DNA of 64,000 bases from Dactylosporangium siamense (GCF_016862795.1 NZ_BONQ01000122.1:1-64000); one strand, 5' to 3'; numbered from the stretch's first letter, positions 26,025-34,200 are shown. The notes: a model not told the origin generated them from the sequence alone. Numbers and translations: made by a program.

Positions 26025-26516
26025 CGGACCATGATCGCAACCAGGACACGGGAAGCCAACACCCGGCTGCCCTTCCGGGACCCTCGCCCCCGCTTGACTC
26101 TCATACTCCGGGATGACGGTCCGGCGTACCGGCCGGAACCCCGTTGCAGAGATCGACCCCGCCCTGGCTGCGCCCGGTCCCCGCACCCCGGATGGCAGTC
26201 CCGCCAAATGGGACGGCGACCGGCCGGCACCGGTGCGCAGTGACGGCCGGCGATCGATGCGGGGGCCGTGACCGCCGTCCGCGCCGGGCGGGGACGGTCC
26301 CGGTGGCGATCCGCCCGGAGGCCGTCTGCGATCGCCGCGCGGTCGCCGCCACCATCCCGGTTCGGGTTCGCCAGCGGTCACCGCCGCCCCGGTTCGGGTT
26401 CGCCAGCGGTCACCGCCGCCCCGGTTCGGGTTCAACCGCCGCCGCCCCGGTTCGGGTTCAACCGCCGCCGCCCCGGTTCGGGTTCAACCGCCGCCACCGC
26501 CCCCGATTCGGGTTGG
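26025..26516. other. non-coding interval with a GC-rich repeat array
   Basis: About 490 bases between a methyltransferase start and the end of a small exported-protein gene. I see no credible gene: open frames here are arginine/proline-rich on both strands and lack family resemblance or ribosome sites. The right part (26359-26516) is filled by a degenerate tandem repeat. The left part shows nothing recognisable. Confidence 0.6.
26359..26516. repeat. degenerate tandem repeat of GGTTCGGGTTC units
   Basis: The core GGTTCGGGTTC recurs at 26359, 26391, 26423, 26449 and 26475, with a decayed copy near 26505. Spacing is 32, 32, 26, 26 and 30 bases because two kinds of linker alternate (a CGCCAGCGGTCACC type, then an AACCGCCGCC type). 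It ends at the stop codon of the small exported protein. Function unknown. Confidence 0.75.
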
Positions 26517-26975
26517 TCAGCGGTCGCCGCCGTGGTCGTCGCCCACGTCGTGGCCCGGCCCGTCGTCCGAGCCGTGGCCGCCGCTGCCGTGGTCGTCACC
26601 GACGTCGTGGCCCGGGCCGTCATCCCCGCCGCCATGGCCACTGGATCCGGACCCGCTGTTGCCGGAGCCGCTGTTGCCGGAGCCGCTGTTGCCGGAGCCG
26701 CTGTTGCCGGAGCCCGTGGTGCGGTTGCCGCCGTGGTCGTCGGCGGACGGAGACGCCGATGCCGACGGGGTCGCGGTCGCGTCGTCGCTGGACGCCGACG
26801 GCGATGCCGAGGGATGCACGCCGTGGTCGTCCGCCGACGCCGACGCCGACGGGCTGTCCGACGTGGACACGCGGGCCGGCCGGTCGTCGCCCGACGGGCC
26901 TGACGCCGCGAGCGCCGTGCCGCCGATGGCCAGTGCCGCCGTCACGGTTGCGGTGATGATGATGAGCTTGCGCAT
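26517..26975 (-). CDS. small exported low-complexity protein
   Basis: A 152-residue protein with a Sec-type signal peptide (MRKLIIITATVTAALAIGG, cleavage near ALAAS). The mature part is low complexity: serine/alanine/aspartate-rich, then four GSGNS units, then two copies of a DDGPGHDVGDDHG motif rich in His and Asp. The His/Asp repeats could bind divalent metal, though this is only composition. It lies just downstream of the histidine kinase on the same strand, separated by 80 bases. Proteins of this kind often accompany actinobacterial two-component systems; the role is unknown. Confidence 0.7.
   Translation of the reverse strand: MRKLIIITATVTAALAIGGTALAASGPSGDDRPARVSTSDSPSASASADDHGVHPSASPSASSDDATATPSASASPSADDHGGNRTTGSGNSGSGNSGSGNSGSGNSGSGSSGHGGGDDGPGHDVGDDHGSGGHGSDDGPGHDVGDDHGGDR
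26655..26714 (-). repeat. four 15-bp direct repeats encoding GSGNS
   Basis: The unit CTGTTGCCGGAGCCG (plus strand) is repeated four times without interruption inside the exported-protein gene. It encodes a Gly-Ser-Gly-Asn-Ser repeat on the minus strand. A slippage-prone linker is the simplest reading. Confidence 0.85.
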
Positions 26976-27055
26976 TGCCGTACACCTCCGTGGTTGTTCT
27001 GCTCTTGCAGGAACCACGTTCCAGCGCCCGGCGATATCGGGGTGCTGTGGCAACC

Positions 27056-28318
27056 CTAAGGTTCGGTTAACGCGCTCAACGTGACCGTGACCCGCGCACC
27101 ACCGAGCGGTGCCCGGTCCACGGTCAGCGTGCCGCCGGCGGCCTCGGCGGTGCGCCGCGCGATGTCCAGGCCCAGCCCGGTGGAGCCGGCACCGCTGACC
27201 CCGCGCGCGCCGGCGGCCGGGTCGAACCCGGGGCCGGCGTCCTGCACGGTGAGGACCCGGCGCGGGTCGAGGGTCACCGCGACGGCGACGCCCTCCTCGG
27301 TGTGGGCGAAGACGTTGCCCAGCAACGCGTCCACGCACGCGGCCAGGTCGGCGGCGGAGACCGCGACGGGCAGCGGGCCGGCCGGGAGGTCGGTCTCGAC
27401 CGGCCGCTGCTGGTCCTCGGCGAGCACGGTCCAGAACCGGATCCGCTCGGCGACGACGGCGGTCGCGTCGCAGGACGGCAGGTCACGCTCGCGGCGGGTG
27501 TCCTCGATGACGGTGGTGACGGCGCTGTCGAGGGCGGCGACATGGGCAAGGATGCGGGCCGCCTCGGCCTGGTCGCGCAGTCCTTCGGCGTCCAGCCGGA
27601 GTGCGGTCATCGGGGTCCTCATCCGGTGCGACAGGTCCGCGACGCGTTCGCGTTCGTGCCGCAGGAGGTCGCGGATCCGGGCGGCGAGCTGGTTGAGGGC
27701 CGCGGCGACCGCCCGCACCTCCGGTGGTCCGACCGCGGCCGGCGCCCGGCGGTCCAGGTCTCCGCCGGCGAGTGCGTCGGAAACCGTTGCCAGGGTCCGG
27801 ATCGGGCGCACCACCATGACAGCGAGCCGGTCCGCGACGGCGACCCCGACGGCGAGCAGGCCGACGCCGAGCAGCGCGAGGACCAGCCACGCGCGGGCCA
27901 CCCCCTTGCGCAGCTCCGCCAGTGGCACGAAGACCCGGATGACGGCGGTGCCCTCCGGCAGGCCCTGCACGACGACGAGGACCTCCCGGCCGTCGGCGTG
28001 CTCGACGGACAGCGTCGTGGTCCGAGCGGCGAGGGACACCGCCGGGGTACGGCCGACCGCCGGCCCGACGACGGTGCCGTCCGGCAGGTACACGGTGACG
28101 GGCCGCCGGGCGTCCACATTGACCTGTTCGACGGCGAGGCGCAGCGACTGCGGGTCGGCGGTGGCGACGAGGACGCCCAGGGACTGCGCCTGGGTCGTGG
28201 CCGCCGACACGGCCCGGTCCGCGGCGACACCGCGCAGCAGCAGCGCGAGCGGGACCAGGAACGCGAGCAGCACCAGCGACATCGCGGCTGCCACGAGCAG
28301 CGCCAGGCGCCACCTCAC
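27056..28318 (-). CDS. sensor histidine kinase
   Basis: A 420-residue membrane kinase. It has an N-terminal TM helix (about 5-29), a 110-residue extracellular domain, a second TM helix (143-163), a HAMP segment (RPIRTLATVSDALAGGD), the H-box with His231 in VADLSHRMRTPMTAL, an N-box ACVDALLGNVFAHT, and G-boxes DAGPGFD and GLGLDIARR. GTG 28318 overlaps the response regulator stop by four bases (GTGA). It phosphorylates that regulator; the signal is unknown. Confidence 0.9.
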   Translation of the reverse strand: MRWRLALLVAAAMSLVLLAFLVPLALLLRGVAADRAVSAATTQAQSLGVLVATADPQSLRLAVEQVNVDARRPVTVYLPDGTVVGPAVGRTPAVSLAARTTTLSVEHADGREVLVVVQGLPEGTAVIRVFVPLAELRKGVARAWLVLALLGVGLLAVGVAVADRLAVMVVRPIRTLATVSDALAGGDLDRRAPAAVGPPEVRAVAAALNQLAARIRDLLRHERERVADLSHRMRTPMTALRLDAEGLRDQAEAARILAHVAALDSAVTTVIEDTRRERDLPSCDATAVVAERIRFWTVLAEDQQRPVETDLPAGPLPVAVSAADLAACVDALLGNVFAHTEEGVAVAVTLDPRRVLTVQDAGPGFDPAAGARGVSGAGSTGLGLDIARRTAEAAGGTLTVDRAPLGGARVTVTLSALTEP

Positions 28319-29007
28319 GGCTGCAGCCCGTACTTGACGCCGACCCTGCGCACCGTGTGCAGCCGGCGTGGTTCCTGGGCGGTCTCCCCCAGCTTGCGGC
28401 GCAGCCACGACAGGTGCACGTCGACGGTCTTGTCCGCCGTGGTGTACGGCAGCTGCCACACCTCGGTCAGCAGTTCCCGCTTGCCCACCACCTCGCCGGC
28501 CCGCGACACCAGGTGGTAGAGCAGGTCGAACTCGCGCGGGGTCAGGTCCAGCGGCACGCCGTCCAGCGTCGCGGTCCGGGCCCGCGGGTCGATGCGGACA
28601 CCGTCGACGTCGAGCGCCGGGTCCCGTTCGGGTCCTGACGATCCACCGTCGGCGCGGCGCAGCACGGCCCGGATCCGGGCGTCGATCTGTTCGGCACCGT
28701 ACGGCTTGACCACGTAGTCGTCGGCACCGGCGTCCAGCGCGCGGACCATCTCCCCCTCGGTGCGCCTCGCGGTGACCACGATGATCGGCACCCGGCTGAC
28801 CGCGCGCAGCATCCGCAGCACCTCCCGGCCGTCGAGGTCCGGCAGGCCGAGGTCGAGCAGGACCACGTCGGGCGCCTCGGCGACGGCGAGCTTGAGCCCG
28901 TCCATCGCGGTCGCGGCGGGCACCACGACGTGGCCGCGCCCGGTCAGCGCCCGCACGATGCCGGTGCGGATCGTCCCGTCGTCCTCCACGATCAACACCT
29001 TCGCCAT
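28315..29007 (-). CDS. OmpR-family response regulator
   Basis: A 230-residue two-domain regulator. The receiver has the acidic pocket EDD at 8-10, phosphoacceptor Asp52 in LLDLGLPDLDG, the conserved Thr in VVTARR and Lys101 in VVKPYG. The DNA-binding domain has the winged-helix signature LTPREFDLLYHLV and TVDVHLSWLRRKLG. It is the first gene of the kinase operon and is divergent, by 49 bases, from a small membrane protein gene that it may control. Confidence 0.92.
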   Translation of the reverse strand: MAKVLIVEDDGTIRTGIVRALTGRGHVVVPAATAMDGLKLAVAEAPDVVLLDLGLPDLDGREVLRMLRAVSRVPIIVVTARRTEGEMVRALDAGADDYVVKPYGAEQIDARIRAVLRRADGGSSGPERDPALDVDGVRIDPRARTATLDGVPLDLTPREFDLLYHLVSRAGEVVGKRELLTEVWQLPYTTADKTVDVHLSWLRRKLGETAQEPRRLHTVRRVGVKYGLQP

Positions 29008-29056
29008 AGGCCGAGGTTAACCATCTCTTAGCCATCGGCGGTGGATAGTGGTCAGC

Positions 29057-29536
29057 ATGGCGACGATACGACGGTGGGTCCTCGCGGGCGCCGCGTGGCT
29101 GCTGACCGTCGCGGTGGCCACGGCGGTGGCGACCTGGGCGGTCGGCTCGATGCGGCAGGGCATCTTCGGCACCTCGGACGCGCCGTACAGCGAGGCCGAC
29201 GTCGAGGCGCGGCTGGCCGCGTCGTCCTCAGGTCCCACGCCGCCCCCGCCCACGCCGCCAACCGCCTCGGCGTCCACGGCGGCGCCGGTCCCGACCGGGG
29301 TCGTGCGGGCCCTGACGACCCCGGGAGGGACGATCGTGGCGGCGTGCGAGGCGGGGCTGGTGACCTTGCGTTCGTGGGCGCCCAATGCCGGGTTCGAGGC
29401 CGAGCGGGTGCAGCGGGGGCCGGCGGCGGTCGCCTCGTTGCGGTTCAAGGCCCGCAGTGGCGGTGGCGACGTCCGCGCCCAGGTCACCTGCGTCGACGGC
29501 GAGCCCCGCCTGACGACCGACGGCAACGACGATTAG
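29057..29536 (+). CDS. small membrane-anchored or exported hypothetical protein
   Basis: About 159 residues with an N-terminal hydrophobic segment (WVLAGAAWLLTVAVATAVAT), a short Thr/Pro/Ala-rich linker (TPPPPTPPTASAS) and a compact C-terminal domain with two cysteines (IVAACEAGLVTL and AQVTCVDGEP) that could form a disulfide outside the cell. ATG 29057 is chosen over the in-frame GTG at 29048. It is divergent from the response regulator gene. Not recognised as a named family. Confidence 0.68.
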   Translation: MATIRRWVLAGAAWLLTVAVATAVATWAVGSMRQGIFGTSDAPYSEADVEARLAASSSGPTPPPPTPPTASASTAAPVPTGVVRALTTPGGTIVAACEAGLVTLRSWAPNAGFEAERVQRGPAAVASLRFKARSGGGDVRAQVTCVDGEPRLTTDGNDD

Positions 29537-29672
29537 GTTCGGGTTCGAACCGATCCGCCCGGATCTCCCGCCTACACACCAACGACGTCCTGCACGACCT
29601 GTCCGGCCCCGACACCCACCTACCTACTGCTCGGCAGCCACCAACTCCGCAGCCCTGGCTTCCACGCCGGCT

Positions 29673-30317
29673 TCACGTTCTCCGAGCCAGCAAATAACCC
29701 TGCGGGGTGGATTCCTGTCCCCCTGCAGGCCGACCGCCCCAGAACACCGTCGCGAAGCCGGACTCCGTGACCCGCTGCTCCATCTCCTCCGGCGACAGCC
29801 AGTACGCATCGAACTCGACTCCGAGGCCGGTGCTGCGACCGGCGCGCCGGACCTTGCCGTCACCGGCCTTGAACGCGGTCACCAGGTAACCCCCGGGCTT
29901 GACCACCCGGGCGAGCTCGCTGAAGGCGACCGCCCTGTCCTGAGGTGCGAGGAAGATCAGCGAATACCAACAGGCCACCCCTGCCAACGAGGCATCCTCG
30001 AACGGCAGATCCCGCAAGTCGGCGACGTCGAAGGCGAAGTCCGGATACTCACGCCGCGCCACGCGGACCATCTCGGGCGAGAGGTCTACTCCGTGGGGAG
30101 ACAGACCCTTGGCCGCCAGATAGGGCGCGAGCAACCCTGTCCCGCAACCGACGGCCCCCACGCTGCTGCCCAGATACGCGGCAAGGGTCAACTCGCAGAA
30201 CAGGCTCAGCACCGCCCGATCGACGGGCATGCTCTGCAGGGCTCCGGCCAGCCGGTCGGCATAGAACTCCGCCAGCACATCGTGCGCCGCCCTCAACTCG
30301 TCAGTTTTGGCATCCAC
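29673..30317 (-). CDS. class I SAM-dependent methyltransferase
   Basis: A 214-residue methyltransferase of the ubiE/methyltransf_11 group. The SAM motif reads VGAVGCGTGLLAPYL, with Val-Gly in place of the usual Asp-Leu before the glycine loop. GVDLSPEMVRVARREYP, LRDLPFEDASLAGV and the post-motif RVVKPGGYLV follow. The start is GTG 30317, which lies inside the right arm of a palindrome that also holds a TAATAT -10-like element, so the mRNA may be leaderless. Substrate unknown. Confidence 0.78.
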   Translation of the reverse strand: MDAKTDELRAAHDVLAEFYADRLAGALQSMPVDRAVLSLFCELTLAAYLGSSVGAVGCGTGLLAPYLAAKGLSPHGVDLSPEMVRVARREYPDFAFDVADLRDLPFEDASLAGVACWYSLIFLAPQDRAVAFSELARVVKPGGYLVTAFKAGDGKVRRAGRSTGLGVEFDAYWLSPEEMEQRVTESGFATVFWGGRPAGGQESTPQGYLLARRT

Positions 30318-30340
30318 CGGCGAACCATATTACGCCGGTG
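30315..30340 (-). promoter_or_regulatory. palindrome with embedded -10 element at the methyltransferase start
   Basis: On the minus strand, CACCGGCG and CGCCGGTG (perfect 8-bp arms) flank a ten-base spacer beginning TAATAT. The GTG start codon is the last three bases of the second arm. A TAATAT box there would place the transcript start at or near the start codon. A protein bound to the arms would cover the promoter, so this looks like an operator over a leaderless start. Confidence 0.5.
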
Positions 30341-30445
30341 CCCGCACACGAGTACTCCACCAGTGATACGGACCCGGCATCGCCCACGGCGGCGTCCTGC
30401 GCGGCTGGGCACCGTCGGGATTCGCCCGGGACATCAGGTCCCGCG

Positions 30446-31318
30446 TCACGGCCGGAACGCCTCGGCGAGGACGCGGGCCGGCGGGGTGAGCGAGCCGTGC
30501 ACGAGCTCCACCCGGTGGACGAGCCGCGGCAGCGTGACCGCGACGCCCACGACGCCCGGGTGCGTCACCGGGCCGGGCAGCAGCGCCAGGCCGGCGCCGG
30601 CCGCGACGAGGGCGAGCAGGCCGGCGGTGTCCGTGCCGGGGTAGCAGAAGCCGTCGCGGAAGCCGCCGCTGTGCGCGAGGGCCCGGAGCTGCGGCAATGG
30701 CGTGGCCACGTCGGGCGCGTCGATCCAGGTCGCGTCGGCCAGGTCCGCGAGCCCGAGTGAGCGGCGACCGGCGAACGGGTGGCCGGCGGGGAACGCGACG
30801 ACAGCGGTGTTCTCCACCAGCACCGACGTCGCCAGCTGCCCCGCATCGGGCAGTGGCAACGGGTCACTGGGCGCGGTCACGCCGTCGACCAGCCCGACGT
30901 CGAGGGTGCCGGTGGCGACGCCCGCGGCCACCGCGTCGCGACCGGTGAGCAGCAGCGTGAACCGCACGCGGGGCATCGCCCGCTGGACGGAGGCGAGCAC
31001 CGCGGCGACCCGGGTGCTGCCGGCGAACGGGGTGGCGCCGAGCACGACCGTTGCGGCGGGCTCCCCCGACAGTCGGACCACGTCGGCCCGGGCGGCGCTC
31101 AACCGCAGCAGGATCGGGCCGGCGTGCTCCAGCAGCCGCGCGCCCGCATCCGTCAACGCGACCGGCCGGCGGTGCAACAGCGTGGCACCCAGGTCGGACT
31201 CCAGCGCGGCGATCTGTTGCGACACCGCGGACTGCGTGTAACCCAGCTCCTGCGCGGCGGCGGAGAACGACCTCGTGCCGGCGACGGTGACGAAGGTACG
31301 CAGCAGGTGCGGGTCCAC
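30446..31318 (-). CDS. LysR-family transcriptional regulator
   Basis: A 290-residue LysR regulator. The N-terminal helix-turn-helix is clear (LLRTFVTVAGTRSFSAAA, then YTQSAVSQQIAALESDLGA, LLHRRPVALTDAGARLL). A two-lobed periplasmic-binding-fold effector domain follows. GTG 31318 is chosen since the family N-terminus starts two codons later. It is divergent, by 74 bases, from the amidotransferase-like gene at 31393, its most likely target. Confidence 0.88.
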   Translation of the reverse strand: MDPHLLRTFVTVAGTRSFSAAAQELGYTQSAVSQQIAALESDLGATLLHRRPVALTDAGARLLEHAGPILLRLSAARADVVRLSGEPAATVVLGATPFAGSTRVAAVLASVQRAMPRVRFTLLLTGRDAVAAGVATGTLDVGLVDGVTAPSDPLPLPDAGQLATSVLVENTAVVAFPAGHPFAGRRSLGLADLADATWIDAPDVATPLPQLRALAHSGGFRDGFCYPGTDTAGLLALVAAGAGLALLPGPVTHPGVVGVAVTLPRLVHRVELVHGSLTPPARVLAEAFRP

Positions 31319-31392
31319 GACATCAGTATTGCTTATCTCGGTACGCAAATGTGTTGTTGGACTGATGGACCCCACGGCGGGACAGTGAAGGC

Positions 31393-32124
31393 ATGACAGC
31401 GACCCGCACGGCCCGCGTCGCCCTCGTCGGCGACCGCTCCCCTCATGTCCGTTCCCACACCCGGATCCCGGGGCTGTTCGAGGTGCTCCGCGCGCAGCAC
31501 GGCATCGGCATCGACGCGTACTGGGTGCCGACGCCCGACGCGGCGGCGACCGACCTGGCCGGGTTCGACGGCATCTGGCTGCTGCCCGGCAGCCCGTACC
31601 TCAGCGAGGAGGGCGCCCTGCACGCCGTGCGGATCGCCCGCGAGCGCGGCATCGCGTTCCTCGGCACGTGCGGCGGGTTCCAGCATCTGCTGCTGGAGTT
31701 CGCCCGCAACGTCTGCGGCATCGCCGACGCCAGCCACGGCGAGTCCGACCCCGACGCCGACCGGCAGGTCATCGTGCCCCTCGCGTGTTCGCTCGTCGGC
31801 CACGAGGGAGCGGTCAACCTGACTCCCGGCTCGCTGGCCGAGCGGGTGTTCGGCGTCGAACGGTCCGTGGAGCGGTACCACTGTGCGTACGGACTGGACC
31901 GCGACTACCTGCCGGAGCTGACCCGGCACGGGTTGCAGTTCACCGGCTTCGACGACGACGGCGAGATGCGGGTCGCCGAACTGGACGGGCATCCGTTCCT
32001 GCTGGGCACGCTGTTCCAGCCGGAGCTGGCCGGCGACGGGACCCGGTGCCACGTCGTCATCCGCGCCTTCGCCGAGGCCGCCGTGGCGGTCGCCGGGCGG
32101 CAGGCCGCCGTGGCGGTCGGGTAA
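31393..32124 (+). CDS. CTP synthase C-terminal region-related class I glutamine amidotransferase-like protein
   Basis: A 243-residue protein resembling the amidotransferase half of CTP synthase without the synthetase domain. The nucleophile elbow is GTCGGFQHLL with Cys93. At the place of the usual His-Pro-Glu of the catalytic triad the sequence is LFQPEL (Gln209-Pro-Glu211), so the histidine is replaced. Related stand-alone proteins include selenoprotein forms with Sec at the Cys93 position; here the codon is TGC. It is probably not a normal glutaminase. It is divergently paired with a LysR regulator. Function unknown. Confidence 0.78.
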   Translation: MTATRTARVALVGDRSPHVRSHTRIPGLFEVLRAQHGIGIDAYWVPTPDAAATDLAGFDGIWLLPGSPYLSEEGALHAVRIARERGIAFLGTCGGFQHLLLEFARNVCGIADASHGESDPDADRQVIVPLACSLVGHEGAVNLTPGSLAERVFGVERSVERYHCAYGLDRDYLPELTRHGLQFTGFDDDGEMRVAELDGHPFLLGTLFQPELAGDGTRCHVVIRAFAEAAVAVAGRQAAVAVG

Positions 32125-32214
32125 GGACTCCGACCAGCCCTGCAATCACACGATCAAGGTCTGTCAGCGGCCGGGTGGGACGGACCACAACCCAGCAGGG
32201 AAGGTCGGAGTCCT
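32124..32214. repeat. long imperfect inverted repeat between convergent genes
   Basis: A 20-bp arm at 32124-32143 (AGGACTCCGACC then AGCCCTGC) pairs with 32195-32214 at 18 of 20 positions. A second, inner pair (GGTCTGTC at 32158 with GACGGACC at 32179) matches at 7 of 8. The whole 91-base element lies between the convergent amidotransferase-like and phosphoesterase genes. It could be a two-way terminator, a small non-coding structured RNA or a MITE-like relic. Confidence 0.6.
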
Positions 32215-32244
32215 GCCCGGCCACCACTGGGAGACCGCCGGCGG

Positions 32245-33039
32245 TCACAGCAGTTCGGCACCGGGCAGCAGCAACGGTGCCCAGGCCGGTGCGCCCAGCC
32301 GGCCGTGCTTCGGATCGACGCCGATGACCCGGGCGCCGCTCACCCTGGTCGTCGTGTGTCGTGCCACCCAGTCCACAGTGGACCGTTGCCGGACCCGCTC
32401 CGGGCAGCGCCACACCCGGCGCTGATGGTCCACGATGGACGAATGGCCGTGGACCTGCGAGAACGGCATCGGCTCGTGCTCCTCCAGCCACGACGCGGCG
32501 ACGTGCTCCGCCCACAATGGGCCCCGGTCCGCCCACAGCAGCGGCTCCGGCCTGGTGTTGAGCAGGTCGGCGGCGGTCGCGGCGGTCACCGGTCCGCCGA
32601 GCTCCCGCCACGCCGCGACGGTGAGCCCGGCGTGCGTCACGAGCAGCTCCTCCCCCGCGGCGGTGCGCACCGCGGCCGCGACCCGCATCCGGTCCCGCAG
32701 CCACCAGGCGCGCAGCCGCTGGGCGTCGGCGTCGTCGAGCCGCTCGGGCCAGAAGGTCATCCCGCCGATGTACTGCGCCTCGTGGTTGCCCGCGAGCTGA
32801 ATCCAACGGCCGGGCGCCGTGTCGATCCTGGGTTGGACGAGGTCGAGCACGCCGGTGCTGTCCGGCCCGCGGTCCACGAGGTCGCCGACCTGGATGACGA
32901 CGGTGTCGCCGGCCTCGCCGGCCGCACGGGCCCCGCCGCCCTCGCCGCCCTCGGCACGCTCGGCGTCGAGGCTTTCCAGGGCGGTGGCGAGTTGCAGCGC
33001 ACAGCCGCCCACGTCACCGATGATCGCGATCGTCGCCAT
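32245..33039 (-). CDS. calcineurin-like metallophosphoesterase
   Basis: A 264-residue protein with the metallophosphoesterase block order: IIGDVGG, VIQVGDLVDRGPDS, LAGNHEAQ, LLVTHAG and QVHGHSS. The first block reads GDVGG rather than the usual GDIHG or GDVHG, so one histidine ligand is replaced by Gly. All other metal ligands are present. It resembles the bacterial serine/threonine phosphatase and Ap4A hydrolase branch. An acidic, glycine-rich insertion sits at residues 26-43. Confidence 0.78.
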   Translation of the reverse strand: MATIAIIGDVGGCALQLATALESLDAERAEGGEGGGARAAGEAGDTVVIQVGDLVDRGPDSTGVLDLVQPRIDTAPGRWIQLAGNHEAQYIGGMTFWPERLDDADAQRLRAWWLRDRMRVAAAVRTAAGEELLVTHAGLTVAAWRELGGPVTAATAADLLNTRPEPLLWADRGPLWAEHVAASWLEEHEPMPFSQVHGHSSIVDHQRRVWRCPERVRQRSTVDWVARHTTTRVSGARVIGVDPKHGRLGAPAWAPLLLPGAELL

Positions 33040-33111
33040 GCCGACCTCCCGTGCGCCCGACAGTAGCTCGCCGCGGCCGGCGCGAACGGCGACGCGGGCT
33101 TCGACGCGGGT

Positions 33112-33912
33112 TCAGCGCAGGTCGGCGACCACGGCGAAGTGGTCTGACGGCCAGACGCCCCGGTGCGGGCCGGTGCCGGCCAGGTGGACCCGGTCGACGC
33201 AGCCGCGCCCGGGACCCCGCAACTCGACCATGATGTAGTCGATCCGGGCGTTCGGCGCTCCGTGGCCGGCGACGTGCGGATTGCGGCGGTCCCAGGTCCA
33301 ACCGGGTTCGGTGCCGTCGTGGTACCGCCATGCGTCCACCAGCACGAGACCGGGCACGACCGGCGCGGTCAGGTGCCCGCCGGCGCGGCGTACCTCGTCG
33401 GAGTCGGGTTCGGCGTTGAAGTCGCCGGTGAGGACCGGCGGGTGGTCGCCGGCACTGTGCGCGGCGACGAACGGCAGCAGCCGCTCGACCTGCGCACAGC
33501 GGCCCGCCGAACCGGCCGGGCTGGAGTCCAGGTGGGTGGTGAACACGGGGATCGGGCCGTCGGGCGCGTCGACGCGGGCGTGCAGCACGGTGCGGCCCTC
33601 GCCGCCCAGGTCCCCGATCGCGGTGGCGCCGATCGGCCACCGGCTCAGGATCGCGTTGCCGACGTCGACGCCCGTGTCGCCGATCCGCGAGTGCCAGCGG
33701 CCAGGCATCGGCGACGGGCTGTACGTCCAGTGCATGCCGAGCTCGCGGCCCAACAGTTCAGCCTGGTGCTCACCGTCGCGAACCGCCCAGACCTCCTGCA
33801 GGCCGCACACGTCCGGGCGCTCGGCCCGCAGCGTCGCGAGGATCGCCTCGTGCCGGGCACGCCAGTCACCGAAGCGCCACCACACGTTCCAGGACATGAT
33901 CCGCACCGGCAC
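33112..33912 (-). CDS. endonuclease/exonuclease/phosphatase family protein
   Basis: A 266-residue EEP-fold hydrolase. Active-site blocks are MSWNVWWRF, CGLQEVWAV, VFTTHLDSSP, LTGDFNAEPDSDE, RIDYIMVE and WPSDHFAVVADL, which supply the Asn, Glu, His, Asp, Asn and Asp-His catalytic set. It is close in length to small sphingomyelinase- or phosphatase-type members; no signal peptide is present, so a cytosolic role is likely. Substrate unknown. Confidence 0.85.
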   Translation of the reverse strand: MPVRIMSWNVWWRFGDWRARHEAILATLRAERPDVCGLQEVWAVRDGEHQAELLGRELGMHWTYSPSPMPGRWHSRIGDTGVDVGNAILSRWPIGATAIGDLGGEGRTVLHARVDAPDGPIPVFTTHLDSSPAGSAGRCAQVERLLPFVAAHSAGDHPPVLTGDFNAEPDSDEVRRAGGHLTAPVVPGLVLVDAWRYHDGTEPGWTWDRRNPHVAGHGAPNARIDYIMVELRGPGRGCVDRVHLAGTGPHRGVWPSDHFAVVADLR

Positions 33913-33982
33913 GATCGTAGATCAGGCGGCCTGCGGCACCGCTCCGGAAAACACCCGCACGGCCCGCCGGCACCATCGCCCG

Positions 33983-34200
33983 TGGCAGCAGCCCGGCCGG
34001 CCTTGCCTCCTGGGTGCGTGGCTCGAGGCTGTCAGCGGAGAGGGCCGAGAAGGGGCAGCAGCCCGGCCGGCCTTGCCTCCTGGGTGCGTGGCTCGAGGCT
34101 GTCAGCGGAGAGGGCCGAGAAGGGGCGGCAGCCCAGCCGGCCTTGCCTCCTGGGTGCGTGGCTCGGGAATGTCAGCGGAGAGGGGCGAGGACGGGCAGCA
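33983..34200. repeat. 70-bp tandem repeat spanning the 3' end of the hydrolase gene
   Basis: A 70-base unit is repeated three times; equivalent points are 33990, 34060, 34130 and 34200. The copy nearest the hydrolase holds its last codons (LPVLAPLR), stop codon and about 40 bases of downstream sequence. The two outer copies are duplicates of the same segment and still encode LLPLLGPLR-stop on the minus strand. Confidence 0.85.

Noticed and set aside
26359-26516. Possible CRISPR array
   Set aside because: The repeats are only 11 bases at the core, the linkers are shared rather than unique, spacing is irregular and no cas gene is present.
29537-29672. Possible small gene or regulatory RNA between the anchored protein and methyltransferase genes
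   Set aside because: No ribosome site, no family resemblance and no convincing hairpin; only one GGTTCGGGTTC word was found.
33983-34200. Possible CRISPR or phage attachment repeats
   Set aside because: The 70-bp units are contiguous with no spacers and clearly derive from the hydrolase gene end.
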